From Linaria vulgaris (taxonomy: Eukaryota; Streptophyta; Magnoliopsida; Lamiales; Plantaginaceae), in contig OX415253.1 of NCBI GenBank assembly GCA_948329865.1, forward strand, positions 46,374,598 through 46,438,597: a stretch of 64,000 nucleotides of DNA, read 5' to 3'. The position numbers were made by a program, and so were the translations under genes. Shown here one piece after another: positions 1 through 11,436 of the stretch (positions within the stretch are counted from its first letter, which is position 1; the number at the start of each line of letters is the position of its first letter). Below the pieces are notes generated by a model, which was not told where the DNA came from, did no database searches, and worked only from the letters and a program-made list of their open reading frames with translations.

Positions 1-330
1 TTAATTCTAGAATATATATATAAAAAAATATATTTATGTATTAAAAACAATATCATATTTAATTCCAGAATATATATAAATAAAAAAAATATTTATGTAT
101 TAAAATATATTTATATCCAGAATATATATAAATATTATTAAAATATATATATATATATATATCTTTATGTATTAAAAACAATATCATATTTATATCCAAA
201 ATATATATAAATATATAAAAATAATATATCTTTATGTATTAAAAACAATATTATATTTAATTCCAGAATATATATAATTAAATAAATATATTTATGTATT
301 AAAATATATTTATATCCAGAATAAAATAAA
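1..330. repeat. AT-rich minisatellite, ~60-bp unit
   Basis: About six degenerate copies of a roughly 55-70-bp unit follow each other. Each carries a 'tttatgtattaaaa' segment and a 'ccagaatatatata' segment, with units beginning near 1, 62, 118, 190, 258 and 316. A short (AT)n run sits at about 139-162. The array runs off the left edge, so its full length is unknown. The short open frame across it on the minus strand is compositional and not a gene. Confidence 0.75.
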
Positions 331-606
331 ATAAAACCACAGTTACGGGACATTTCCAATAACTCGAAATTTATTGGGCATTGTTTTCAAAAGAATAAAT
401 TTACAGAGCGCAAATATTAATTTGTCCTAACAAATAACCCCGACCCTTTTTGCCAACTTTCAAAGCATGTCGTAAACAAAACCATAAAACTGTAATGGTT
501 TTTGGGATAAATTAAAAAGATAATATATCATTATATTCTTAGAGTTAATAAGAAAAGTACTATAGTATACATTACGTTAATCGAGCTTTAGCTTCTTTTT
601 TATAAA

Positions 607-1010
607 GGGAATTTCACAAACTATCCTTGAACTAATATGAGGTAATTACTCAATCCACCCCTCGTTTTTGATAAATTATACAAACTACGTACCCCTACGC
701 GAAAAAAAATGATTAAGATAATCTTACAACCTCGGGTTACAACATAGTTAAATTCGCAAACAATTTGCTTTTACTTTCAATATTTTATCTTTTTCTGTCT
801 TTTAAATGAAATGAAGGAGGCTTAATGTATGCTTTTTTGAGTAATTTTTATTTATTTTTATTTTTTGTGCAAAATAATAGAGGCGCGTGAATTTACATTC
901 AACAAAATTTAATAAATAAAAAATCGTTCATGAAGGTGATTTTTTAAACATCATGAGGAGTAGTTTGTGCAATTTCCTCATAGTTTAGGGTAGTTTCTGT
1001 AATTCTCTCT
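607..1010. mobile_element. Candidate foldback/MITE-type element
   Basis: The left end (607-656) and the reverse complement of the right end (about 955-1010) align over about 50 bases. Both contain the series GAATT..CA.AAACTA.CC..AACTA..ATGAGG..AATT in the same order. This gives a roughly 400-bp element with imperfect long terminal inverted repeats and no coding capacity. A clear target-site duplication was not found, so the superfamily is open and the exact ends are uncertain by a few bases. Confidence 0.5.
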
Positions 1011-1478
1011 AATATAATTAAACTTGTTACTTCTCATATGACTTCTAGAGCGTCTAAATTAAAACCACACGCGGTCAATATAAGGTGTATATTGGCATGT
1101 GTTTCTCATTTTACAGATCAAATATTTTAAGAATTAAGAGGACTGCGCGCTTCTTTTTACAATATTTGAAGGTGTTATTTCGTAATTTATTTCGTGAAAT
1201 CATTCATTAATGTGACTACCGACTAGTAGCTAGGCCCAACATATCGAGGTAAAAGCCCTTCTCGGCATTCAACATGTCACATGTTTAACTGAACTAAAGA
1301 GGAACAACATATAGAATATTTCAGTACTCTATAATCAGATAAATTAAGTACGAGACTTTATTAACTGGAGTTACAATTGCAATCTATATTAGTAATATAG
1401 ATTGCAGGGATACAAGTTTATTGAGTGTGGAACTTATAAATTTGGTTGTAAGACTCCTAGTTAGTAGTCCCACATCTT
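1011..1478. other. Non-coding stretch downstream of the X8 gene
   Basis: AT-rich sequence with no convincing reading frame, RNA gene or repeat. It follows the last exon of the minus-strand X8 gene and presumably holds its 3' UTR and poly(A) region. A short palindrome lies at about 1380-1406 (caattgcaatctatat / atatagattgca). Confidence 0.5.
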
Positions 1479-2678
1479 TTATCCATATATGCAGCTTCCA
1501 TAGCCTATAATTAATATCCACACAACAACAAATTAAAATTGTCAAATTATATATAACAAAAGTTACACTAGCTTAGCTAGGTAACATCTTAGCATGGAAA
1601 AAAATCAGTAATACATCGATAAAAAAATTAAACGTACTTGGATCCCAGACCGAAACAAGTCCAGCGTTTGAGAAATAGCAAGTGTAGTTCTGTCTTCCGT
1701 TGGCTTGATAGAAGAGATTCATCACTGCGGAGGCATGATTAATGAGAGTATTCGGTATCGAGCATGGGCGACCGGGTTGCACCATATCACAATTCAAGCC
1801 CGATTGTACACAAACATAATTCATGATGTTCTTTAGAGAAGTATCTTCAGTTGAAGGCTTTGCCACACACCATGTTTTCTGCACACACGCACAAAATGAA
1901 AAACACAAATAAGAAACATACGTAATTAAGTACCTGTTTTCTTTTTTTCTTTTTCTTTTTTTACGTAATATGAAGAAAAATATAAATCTAATATTACCTG
2001 TGGTGTCACGAATCTGAGATTGGAAACTGCAGGGAGTGAAAGTGAATATGTTGGTTACAAGCAATTTTACTAGGACAAAAATTTCATCAATTTTTTTTTA
2101 CTAGGGCAAAACATAATAATCATTTGAGAATGTAATAATTCTTTTATCAGTTATTATATTTATCAGACAAATAATAATTGTAACTTAATAACAGAATTTA
2201 TATGAGCTAGGAATATTAATAAAAAAACTAAGATTTTCACTAATAAGGCATCGCATGACTGAAAGTGGTGTAAAAATTAAAATCAGGCAAAATATATCCA
2301 TGATATAATTCCAAACTCTAACTTTTGAGGAAGATTTAATTCATAATGTGAATTAAGTAATATATAACAAGGTTGATCGTGAGTTTTCCATCCGAAAGTT
2401 GGATTTGATAGAACACGTGAACTTTAAACAAAAATATTTCAGCTTATATTAAACAAGAAAAAAGAAGAAGGCAAAAGTTGGTATATATAACCAATAATTA
2501 GATAAAATTAGCTATTAATTGGAGCCATGGAAATTAAAAAGAAAATGTACAGTATTGTTTTAAGGATTTAACATAAAATTACTACTATAAGTTACTGTAA
2601 ATTAAACATAGGAGAAGTCTAGCTACCTGAAATGAAGCAAAAAACCAGGATCAATAGAGAGAATTGAGGTATAGACAT
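1479..2678 (-). CDS. Small secreted X8/CBM43 callose-binding protein
   Basis: Four exons on the minus strand: 2627-2678, 1998-2026, 1638-1878 and 1479-1504, joined at GT-AG sites in consistent phase to give 115 residues. Exon 1 encodes MSIPQFSLLILVFCFIS, a signal-peptide core. The rest is one X8 (CBM43) domain starting at KTWCVAKP and ending DPSYGSCIYG, with the six family cysteines (WC, YVC, LNC, RPC, YTC, GSC). Family knowledge: X8 domains bind beta-1,3-glucan (callose) in cell walls or at plasmodesmata, and stand-alone forms resemble Ole e 10-like proteins. There is no catalytic glucanase domain and no C-terminal hydrophobic GPI signal, so a soluble apoplastic wall protein is inferred. Exons 2 (29 nt) and 4 (26 nt) are micro-exons; without them exon 3 reads into intron sequence. 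The start is the only ATG giving a signal peptide in phase. Confidence 0.87.
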
Positions 2679-4429
2679 TATAGTATAATACTATAATTTT
2701 AATTAATGCAGCTTAGTATATAGTAAACGATCAAGGATGAACAATGTCAGCACGAGAAGAGCAAGTTTTATATGCGAGAGGGAAGACTCGCACTAAATTC
2801 GAGAAATAAAAGAATTAGACATAAGTGGGGATCTAAATTATCTCTGTGAAGGTTTAATGATGGATAGATACTGCCAGAAGGGGATAATTATAAAATGAGG
2901 AATGAGAGCTGATACTGCTGAAACGAATATTCCGCTTAAAACTGAAATAATATTTGGATTTATTAAAAATCATGATTATGTATATCTTAAGTGGTTTTGG
3001 CAATTATAGGAAAAATGAAAGAGACAAGAAACGTTTTTGCCCTATATGCTACAAGTTTATCTTTGTATTTGCTTTTTTGGAAAACTTTAAAACTTTATAT
3101 TGTTTACAAAGTGATACCGTGTCATATATATTTTCACCAAATTAACGTATATTTAAATAGAGCCCGCTATTTCTGTTTGAGTTAAACTAGCAAATGTAGC
3201 ACGCGGTTCTCGCGAGCATAATTTTTTTTTCAATGTCATTCTATGTGGGTTAAAGAAGAAGATTTATCTAGATAACATGTCCCATTAATTCTGAGTAGAA
3301 CAATAGAAGAAAAACAGATTATGGAAAAAGTAAGTCATTAATTATAATTAGTAATATAATTAATTAGTCTAACTTAATTTGTAAGGCTATTTTGGGGATT
3401 TAATAAGAAATTTTCACAATATAACTAAAGCACAAAGGTTAAAGTTGAAAATCAAAATATTTGTGTCACAATGAGTTTCTTTATATAATAGTATATAGAT
3501 TAAGTGCAACTAACATGCAGGACACCACGACTTGTTACTACTAAAACGCTATCGATAATGACAGCAGCATAACATTTGGAAATTCTCTGATCGACGAACC
3601 GAAATGCCAAATGTGCACGGTTTAGATTCTTTTTATAATCCGAAAAAAAAATGTGCATGGTGCAAAAAAGAAAAATAAAGTGCTATATGATGAAGTGGTG
3701 TTCAAAACCTGTATCTATAAGCCCAGGGCTGATGCACCATAGCTTGGCTAGAGTGGTACTAGTCAGGTATAATAAGTCTAAACGAACACGAATCATGATT
3801 TTTCACAAAATATCAATGTCGGGAGTTGCAATGTCAAAATAAACATTAGATATTTAACTTAAAAATCTCTAGAATATCACTATATTGTACTACAAGTACT
3901 CTATTTGTTCTCTTCATTTGCTTCGTCGTAATTCAGCAAGTAAGAAAATTACAATACAAAGTAATTAGTTACAATTGTCTACGGACAAAAAAGGTTATAT
4001 CTTAATTAGCAGTGTGGTACGCGGATTTCTTATATATACTTCATAGCTTCAAATTAGTACGAGGAACTAATTAATGAATTATAGTGATTAAAAAGAGAAC
4101 GTAACACTTTTATCATAGTAGTGAGAGAAGTATGTGGCCAAATTAAAGAAACTAAAGAATAAAATGTGATGAAATCCCACTAGTGGCGATATTCCTGTGG
4201 GTAAGTGTGCACGTGTACAAGTCATTGTGTTAATTAATCGTATATTACAAAAGAACTAAGGGGTATATATATTGCTCATATATATTTATAAAAAAATAGT
4301 GCTCAACGGGTGATGTTCTCATTTAAGTTGTGCAACTTGATCTTCATTAAATAGAGATATGGACTACGTTTAAAGATCGGTTGGCAGCCCAAAATTTTAG
4401 GTTGTCCATAAAATAAATGGAAAAAACTT
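2679..4429. other. Intergenic DNA between X8 gene and viral insertion
   Basis: AT-rich sequence upstream of the X8 gene that should include its promoter. The short open frames at 2954-3185 and 3651-3842 have no recognisable family and no splice context, so they are not called. No tRNA, repeat array or transposon end was recognised. Confidence 0.5.
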
Positions 4430-4483
4430 ATATGGACCAGGTCTATAAGTGTGAAAGTTTTTCTTTATCTAGACATTCGAAAT

Positions 4484-4496
4484 TAGTATCAGGGCC
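4484..4496 (+). promoter_or_regulatory. Pararetroviral tRNA-Met primer-binding site
   Basis: The sequence tagtatcagggcc matches the initiator tRNA-Met complement TGGTATCAGAGCC used by Caulimoviridae at 11 of 13 positions. It lies upstream of the first viral reading frame, the expected map origin of such genomes, and fixes the orientation of the insertion as +. The two mismatches agree with an old copy. Confidence 0.7.
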
Positions 4497-4578
4497 TAGG
4501 TTTATTTATTAAATATGGAAATTTATTTATTATGTTAACACCTAACCACCTCATGAGGGGGTAATTGATAATTATGAG

Positions 4579-4886
4579 TCCGAACGAAAGTTCGAGATAC
4601 AGTCTCAACAGGCAGTTTTCCGAGCAATTGAAAAACATGAAACAAATTATAGTGATAGTTGGAGACTATCTCACAAGATGAGTAATTTGACCTACCAAAT
4701 TTTCACGAGCTCAAGACCGATGGCTCTAAGCTGTCTCAGGACCTTAGAGAAATTCAGAAAACGATCCAATCGTATGGTAACCATCAATACCATGTGCCTG
4801 AGTACCTACAAGAAATCCAGATTAAATTGGAGACTATGTCCAAACGTCAGAAGAAGATCTTTGAGAATCTTCAAGATATCCAATGA
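4579..4886 (+). pseudogene. Viral coiled-coil N-terminal region (broken)
   Basis: Read in frame from 4579 and after a one-base shift near 4700 to a stop at 4884-4886, the translation is rich in Glu, Lys, Gln and Leu with heptad-like spacing (for example SKLSQDLREIQKTIQ and LETMSKRQKKIFENLQDI). This suggests a coiled coil. Its place just after the primer-binding site and before the coat protein fits the N-terminal part of a large viral ORF1. No named domain is recognised. The frameshift and the stop show it is not functional. Confidence 0.5.
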
Positions 4887-5191
4887 CGAATGAAGAACTT
4901 GGAATCCCTTCCAAGATCATCAGAAAGAAGGGAAGGAGGATGGTTACCACCATCTTTCGGAAGCGAGCCTTTACTACACCAAAAAGGTCAAGCGATTGAG
5001 GTCAAAAGAGAAATGACAAGAAACGAGAAGCTAGAGGCCTTGATACGAGGGAAACCCAGTACTTCTTAAAAATCATGTCCAGAATCAAGCTTGACGAAAT
5101 CAACTAGGGAGACCTGCAAGATCTTTCTAATCTAGCATAATCATTTTCGGGTTTAAAACTCATTAATGTTCTGGCCCTGGAAGACGCAATT

Positions 5192-6473
5192 GTGCGAAGA
5201 CAAAATCCTCCCCAAGAGCAGTCGACAGTAACCGAAAGTTTTGGATCTTATAATCCAAATCAGAATCCAATTCGAGATGAACCCATGCCACATCAGAACG
5301 ATTTTGTGGCAGGGTCGATGTTTACGGCGGTGCCAACCAGATCAAGACCCCTGAGACAAGATGTTCATGGGACACCATATGGAAGATCCCAACTTGATCT
5401 GATTCATCCTTATGGGCTCATGCTCAATCTGGATATACTGGATTTCAAAAACCGAGAAACACTGATCGATGAATGGGCGTCGGCCATGAGAATTGCAGCA
5501 ACAACGCTGGAACTCAATAAGGAAGGGTTCATAATGATGTTACAAATGAGCCTCGAGGGATCAGTCAAACTCGGATGGAAACATGCCACTCCAGAGGTTA
5601 GAGATGGTGTTCTATCTGGCGAGGCCTTCAAAGACATTGTTGACAGGATAGCAAGACTTTTCAAAATCTACTTCATCGGAGAAGGATATTTTATTGATCT
5701 CCAAACTGGAGGAGGTGATCAAGAAAGATCAGAAGATACGAACAAGCATTGTATAGCTTGGAGTTACATGATATATGTAACATCGATTTATACATCAAGC
5801 TCTTTACTGAGTACAAATGGAAGAGCCGGATCAACGAAGAAATGGCGATCCCATTGTTCTTTGCCAAAATACCAAGTCCATGGCGAGAGATGCTACTGCG
5901 AGACTATACACCTATCGGGATGGATACAATAGCCCGAAGGATGTCCTTTCTCAATGTGAAGCGGAGCGAGTGGTGCCAGAAGGCAACATTCCAGAAGAAT
6001 TACAAGAACTGAGAGGAATTACCAAATTAGTCTGTTTTTGCTGCGAAGATAATGACGTCCCAACGGTCATAGGAGCACCCAAAAGACATAGAAGAAAGAA
6101 GCATATGGATCACCCATATGAACAAAGAGGAAGCAGGTTTTCCAGAAGATCTTCATGGAGACCAAAGAGATTCTGGTCAAATCAAAAGGCTCGAAGTTAT
6201 AAATCAGGGCAGAGACCAGGACCTAGACGTGGGAGAACGTCTTCCAGTCAAGGAAGTACAAGCAGACCACCGACAAAGAGGACTTTCAGAAGAGCACATA
6301 CACGTGCCAATGAGAGTTTCAAGGACTGTAACTGTTGGACATGTGGTGACAAGGGAAAAATCTCATCAGACTGTCCAGATAACCAAAGAAGAGGAGTTAG
6401 ACAGCTCGAGGCTAAACAAGAATTCGAATCCAAGACCTCGTTCAAGTATACCAGTTTGAGGATATTCCTTTAG
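5192..6473 (+). pseudogene. Viral coat protein with zinc knuckle (broken)
   Basis: Residues from 5192 to about 5715 are open and resemble the caulimovirid coat-protein core. Reading then shifts frame at about 5715, continues at 5749-6012 (motif AKIPSPWRE, typical of the coat core), and shifts again to the 5817-6473 frame. That last frame has a strongly basic Arg/Ser-rich stretch and a CCHC-like knuckle CWTCGDKGKISSDC, in which the expected His is not at its position. The core packages viral nucleic acid and the basic knuckle region binds RNA. At least two frameshifts make it a pseudogene. An acidic Glu/Ser-rich tail follows at about 6478-6540 in another frame. Confidence 0.75.
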
Positions 6474-6865
6474 ACGAAAGTATATATGAAGAAGAGGAGG
6501 GCCAAGATGAGTCTTCGGAATCTGAATCAGAATCAAATTGAAGGCGAGGAGATCTTCTGCGAGGAAGTACAAGAAGACCTGTCAAGATTCTTCACACAAA
6601 CGAGCATATCTCACAAAGGATTGATGAGGATTATGCGAGAGGACCAAAAGCTTCGAGTTTACGATGGGTTTACTATCGGAAAAACGGAGAGAGTCTTAGT
6701 CCAGCTAAGCCTCAGACAACGAAAGCATCACATCATCTACACAGTTATGGCGGGAGAAATAGCGATCGCAATGGAACTAACAAGTAATGTGATGGAAATG
6801 CAACTGGTTCCTATGAATGAGATAAAGGAGGAACTAAGTCGACTCAATATAGAGGTTACTCAGAA

Positions 6866-7755
6866 GATGTCATGAATCCATATCGGAGCTATAAGAATCT
6901 TGATCAAGGAGATGTTCAAAGAAGGGATCAATTCACCAATTGATATTGTCATCTTTGACAAAGAATTCAAAACCTACGGGACGTCTGTCTTGGAGGAATA
7001 TCAGGGAATCTATTTGCTGGTAAAGTGGAAACGTTCGTTTATCCAAAGATCGCCTATAAACTAGCGGATCGAGATTTCAACAGGGTTCTTACCCTCCATC
7101 AGGATTTCAAAAACAATGAGTTAATGAAGGAAGGAAATAAGGCCATACTCTATCACCTATAATATTTCTTATGCCCTCTCCAATACTCATCATTCTGACC
7201 TTTTCTAAAGGAAAGAGTTTGTGGAGATACCCGAAATCTTTGATAAGGTCGCCCATGCAGTCAGACCATAGATTTATGATCTACCACATATCCATGAGAT
7301 GGATATGATAATACGAGATCAACTAGTATTCAACAAGAATACTAGTCAAAGGTTCGAACAGATGAGAGTTTCTTTCCATGAAAATAAGATGCACAACATA
7401 ACATGGGGAACGAAACCAATTGTTGAAGTTGTAATCAAACCAGAAAGATTTACAACTAAAGGAGAACTCCAATGTCCAGGAGGCTGGTGCGAGGTCGAGC
7501 TAATTTTTGACATCACTCAGGAGGATAATACCCTTTCATGTGACGCCTTATATTATCTAAAGCAACCCTTAGTGGAAAGATATCAAGGAAACCTAAAATT
7601 AGGTGGAATGGATTTCATCATTAGTGGGCTAGCAGGGAAAACCCCAGAATAATTAATTCTGGGAATAGAATTTCTTGAGGATCACAAACCTTGGGAAAGA
7701 TTACCAGACGGAATGGAATTCACAGTGGACGGGAAGAGATACAGATTTAAATGAC
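6866..7755 (+). pseudogene. Viral movement protein domain (broken)
   Basis: Translation in shifting frames gives the 30K-type movement-protein signature of Caulimoviridae: IDIVIFDKEF near 6940-6970, YKLADRDFNRVL near 7050-7090, then an open 117-codon segment at 7299-7652 with RDQLVFNKNTSQRFEQMR and ending IISGLAGKTPE, followed by an in-frame stop and continuation to about 7755. The family forms plasmodesmatal tubules for cell-to-cell movement. Several frameshifts between 6940 and 7300 show decay. It lies downstream of the zinc knuckle, the order that separates this lineage from badna- and caulimoviruses. Confidence 0.7.
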
Positions 7756-8220
7756 CACTAGTCCATTCTCAATATACATCCCAATGGGGATGTTGTACGA
7801 AAAGTTCCAAGCTGAATACTTCGCGGCGTATATCGACTCATGAGCTGGTATTTGCACAGCCAAACCAGGAGTTTTTCCCAAAAATATCAGAGAAAATTTA
7901 CCATCAGTTGCCGGAAGAGATTTCTCGAACAAGATTATTATCTTCAAATGAGGAATAAAATAGGCGGAGCAGGAGGTACCCCATAGTACAAGGTAAAGAC
8001 ACCACCAATCTATTTTCATGAGACCAGAGCCGATATTTTACTCGGCAACAATTTCCTGCAAACGTTTAAACATTTTACCCAGGATAATGAGACAAGGCGC
8101 CTTATCCTCACAACACTTTGTGATCATAAGATATTAGTGCAAAGGTTAACGTAGGCGTTCTACCAAAAATTGCCAATTTTCGCAACAAGCCCGGTGACGA
8201 AGGAAAACTTCGCCACCCAA
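7756..8220 (+). pseudogene. Viral aspartic protease, active site broken
   Basis: Downstream of the movement protein the + strand reads an aspartic-protease segment in which the active-site triplet Asp-Ser-Gly is interrupted: the glycine position is a TGA codon near 7841, directly followed by AGICTAKPGVFP. A second recognisable part near 8025-8060 reads ADILLGNNFLQTF, the C-terminal signature of pararetroviral proteases, after a frameshift. The long minus-strand frame at 7747-8019 is its shadow. The copia element inserted about 200 bp further on. Confidence 0.7.
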
Positions 8221-8428
8221 AGATGAGTGATCAGAGGAAGGATTGATAGCCTAGGTGGTCGGAAAGATGAAGGGATCAAAACCGAAACAATCGAGATCCT
8301 GAAGGCCAGCTTAGAACCAAGACCTCACTTGGACATCACTAACGAAAAACAGATCTCGCTAGAAGATGTTAAAACCAAGATCCGAAGAAACTTCAACGAA
8401 GATCTTTTGGCATGGTGGAACTAGCACG

Positions 8429-8640
8429 TATAAGAGATATGAGAAAAGTGATAAATATTATTAATTGTAAAGAGAGTATTTATACAATTACATGTACAAG
8501 AATAATTATAGAAAGATCTATTCTAAATACAACAATAATCCTAAATTAAATATAGGAAGATATCAAGGATATTCTAAAAGATACACTCTAGCTGATAAGA
8601 TATACTCTAACTAATATGGAAAGATATACTCTAGCTAATA
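8429..8640 (-). repeat. Copia 3' LTR (212 bp)
   Basis: Downstream LTR of the minus-strand element. It differs from the other LTR at three sites (G/T, A/G, T/C), about 1.4 percent. In element orientation it starts TATTAGCTAGAG and ends ATCTCTTATA, so the termini are TA..TA and not TG..CA. The polypurine-type tract TTTTGCGGGGGCG abuts it on the inner side (8641 onward, read on the minus strand). Confidence 0.93.
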
Positions 8641-10603
8641 CGCCCCCGCAAAATTGACGTCCCATCGCGACGGAGATTTTGGAACGGAGAAGGAGAAACC
8701 GCGAGCGAGCGAGGGGCTTGGTGAGGAGATCCGCCAATTGATCAAGGGTGGTGACATAAGATACCTTGATCAAACCTTTAGAGACAAGGTCACGAACAAA
8801 ATGGAGATCAACAGAAATATGCTTTATACGGGAGTGCTGAACCGGATGCAAGGAGAGCCGAAGAGCGCTCACGTTATCACAACGAATGAGCGGAGCAGTT
8901 GCAACTGGAAACCCGAGCTCACCGAAAAGGTGTTGCAACCAGCGAACTTCAGCAAAGGTAGAAGCTAAGGCACGGTACTCAGCCACCGTGGAAGAACGAG
9001 CAACTGCCTTTTGTTTTCGAGAGGACCAAGCAAGAAATATAATATACGCAGTAGTGGACGTGCCATGAACCGCATCACCAGCCCAATCGGCGTCACTGAA
9101 CGCGGTAAGGGATAAAGAACTCGTACGACGAAGAAGGATGCCATGCAGAACCATGCCTTTGAGATACCGAATGACACGTTTCAAGGCAGCCCAATTGGCT
9201 GAATCCGGGGCAGACATCCTTTGGGCAAGTCGGTTAACCGAGAAGGCAATATCCGGCCGAGTTAAAGTGAGGTATTGAAGGCCTCCAATAATTTGGCGAT
9301 ATGCAGTAGCGTCCACATCAGACGAAGAGGAAGAAGATGTAGGATTGGATGCCATTGGTGTTGCAAGAGGTTTAGCACCATCCATTTTGTGACGAGCCAA
9401 AAGGTCAAGTATGTATTTGTGTTGAGAAAGAAATAAACCCTCATGACAACGACATACCTCAATCCCCAAGAAGTACGTAAGTACCCCCATATCCTTAACG
9501 GCAAAACGAGCACTAAGCCATGAAATAATCGAGGAAATCAGAGAAGGACACGAACCAGTGACGATAATGTCATCCACATAGACAAGCACATAAACTCGAA
9601 TATGCGCCCAAATGAGAATAAAGAGAGAAGTGTCGGATTTGGATTGAGAAAATCTAAAGGAAGTGAGTGCAGTACTAAGAGCAAGATACCAAGTACGAGG
9701 AGCTTTCTTGAGACCATAGATGGATTTGCGCAAGAGGCAAACATGGTTCGGCGCCGATTGATCAACAAAACCAACAAGTTGTCGCATGTAAACTGTGTCA
9801 GACAGATCCCCATGTAAGAATGCATTGCTAACATCTAGTTGGCGCAAGGTCCAGCCATACATAGTTGCAAGTGAGAGAAGAGTCCGAATTGTAACTGGCT
9901 TAACAACGAGACTGAAGGTTTCTTTGTAGTCAAGACCCTGATGTTGATTGAAACCTTTGGCAACAAGACGAGCTTTGTACTTGTCGATTGACCCATCCGG
10001 GTGCCTCTTGATACGAAAGACCCATTTAGAGCCAATAATGTTGCAACTAGGCGGAGAAGGAACAAGTGTCCAAGTGCCATGCTTGGTCAATGCTGTGATT
10101 TCTTCAGCCATGGCAGCACGCCAAGCCGGATCAGATAACGCCTTGGACACACAAGTGGGAGCTATTGGACAATAAATAGGATGCTTTGTTGCAAGGTGGA
10201 TCTGCTTCGGCTTAAAGATATTATTTCGCGAACGAGTAATCATAGAGTCAGCCCTGTTAGAGGGAGGATTAACATTCACAGTTGCAACAGGAACCTGTTC
10301 CGAAGGAACAGCCGCAGCGGGTGAAGGAGGTGCAACAACAATAGGAGTTGCAACATCAACAGGGATTGATTGTGTAGTGGGCAGGGGAGTTGCAACATCA
10401 ACATGAGTTGCAACATCAGCAGGAACCGACGGTGCAGCGGGCAAGGGCTGTTGCAAAGAGAGGTGGCATCGGGATAACCGAGACTCCAAAGAAATTGTCC
10501 AAGGGAGTAGTTGCAACAGTGAGCAAAGGAGAAATCTGCGGAAAAACTGATTCCACAAACCGAACATGTCGGGAGATGTATAAACGCCCCGTGGTGAGAT
10601 CAA
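8588..10603 (-). pseudogene. Copia reverse transcriptase and RNase H
   Basis: An open 671-codon frame. RT begins at KWVFRIKRHPDGSIDKYKAR, has QLDVSNAFLHGDL and the catalytic YVDDIIVTGS. RNase H follows with SDADWAGD, STVAEYRAL, CDNVSALRLS and the C-terminal signature DQLADLLTKPL. The frame then runs into the 3' LTR. The catalytic residues are intact although upstream parts of the polyprotein are broken. Confidence 0.93.
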
Positions 10604-11433
10604 GACACTTATATGCCGCTTGAGAAGTTGAATACCCTACAAAAAGGCATGCCCGAGAAGAAGGAAGCAGTTCGTTCGAAACATAGGCCCGAAGGTGAGG
10701 ATAACAAAGGCAACCAAAAGTCCTAAGGCGAAGATAGTTCGGAGGACGACCAAAAAGGGCCTCAAACGGTGACTTATTCTTGAGAACATGAGTAGGAAGT
10801 CGATTCGAGAGATAGACAGCAGCACCAAATGCATAGGCCCAATAAGGTGAAGGTAAGTTAGCACGAGTGAGAAGCGCGCGTCCCATAGTTGCAACTGTGC
10901 GATGACGATGTTCACTTGTACCATTTTGCTGCGGAGTGTGAGGTGTCGTAGTTAGCCAACTGATACCATGAGTAACAAAATAGCGCCGCAAGGCCAAAAA
11001 ATCCCCACCATTATCAGAGTAAAAATTAAGGATGGAGCAGCCAAATTGTTTTTCCACAAGGGATCTAAACTCCACAAAAACACGGAAGACATCGGACTTC
11101 GCAACTAGAGGAAACAACCAGCAATACTTAGTGTAATGATCAAAAAGAATCAAATAATACTTATAACCATCCAAAGAAAGAGAAGTATTGTGAAACTCGA
11201 TCAGAAACAAGTGAAGTATTGTGAAAAATAAGCTGTTGGCTTTCATTAAGTAAACAAGAGTTGCAACTGTCAATATCCGAAGTGTTCGGTGTACATAGTA
11301 AACCAAAGTTGCGAATAACAAGAGAACTAATCTGAGAGGAGGGGTGACCCAAACGATCATGCCAGCAATCTCGAGTGACCCGTTCACCAACAAAAGTATT
11401 GACAGGAGGACGCAACGCGGGAGGAAGTTGCAC
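10416..11433 (-). pseudogene. Copia integrase region
   Basis: After the in-frame stop the GAG-pre-integrase motif WHDRLGHPSSQ and a CNSCLL zinc-finger segment are read to about 11200. There a small deletion and a local direct duplication (agtattgtgaaa near 11186 and 11215) shift the frame. The integrase core continues with DHYTKYCWLFPL, FYSDNGGDF and HTPQQNGTSE, which supply the D, D and E catalytic positions, then CLFVGYS and HVRFVE of the C-terminal part. A second frameshift near 10450-10560 separates it from RT. Confidence 0.88.
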
Positions 11434-11436
11434 CCG

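Noticed and set aside
165..359. Minus-strand 64-codon frame rich in Ile and Tyr
   Set aside because: It lies wholly in the AT-rich minisatellite; the composition explains it.
5410..5664. Minus-strand 84-codon frame in the viral coat region
   Set aside because: Shadow of the coat-protein frame on the other strand; no family signature.
7747..8019. Minus-strand 90-codon frame
   Set aside because: Antisense of the viral protease region, whose + strand motifs are recognisable.
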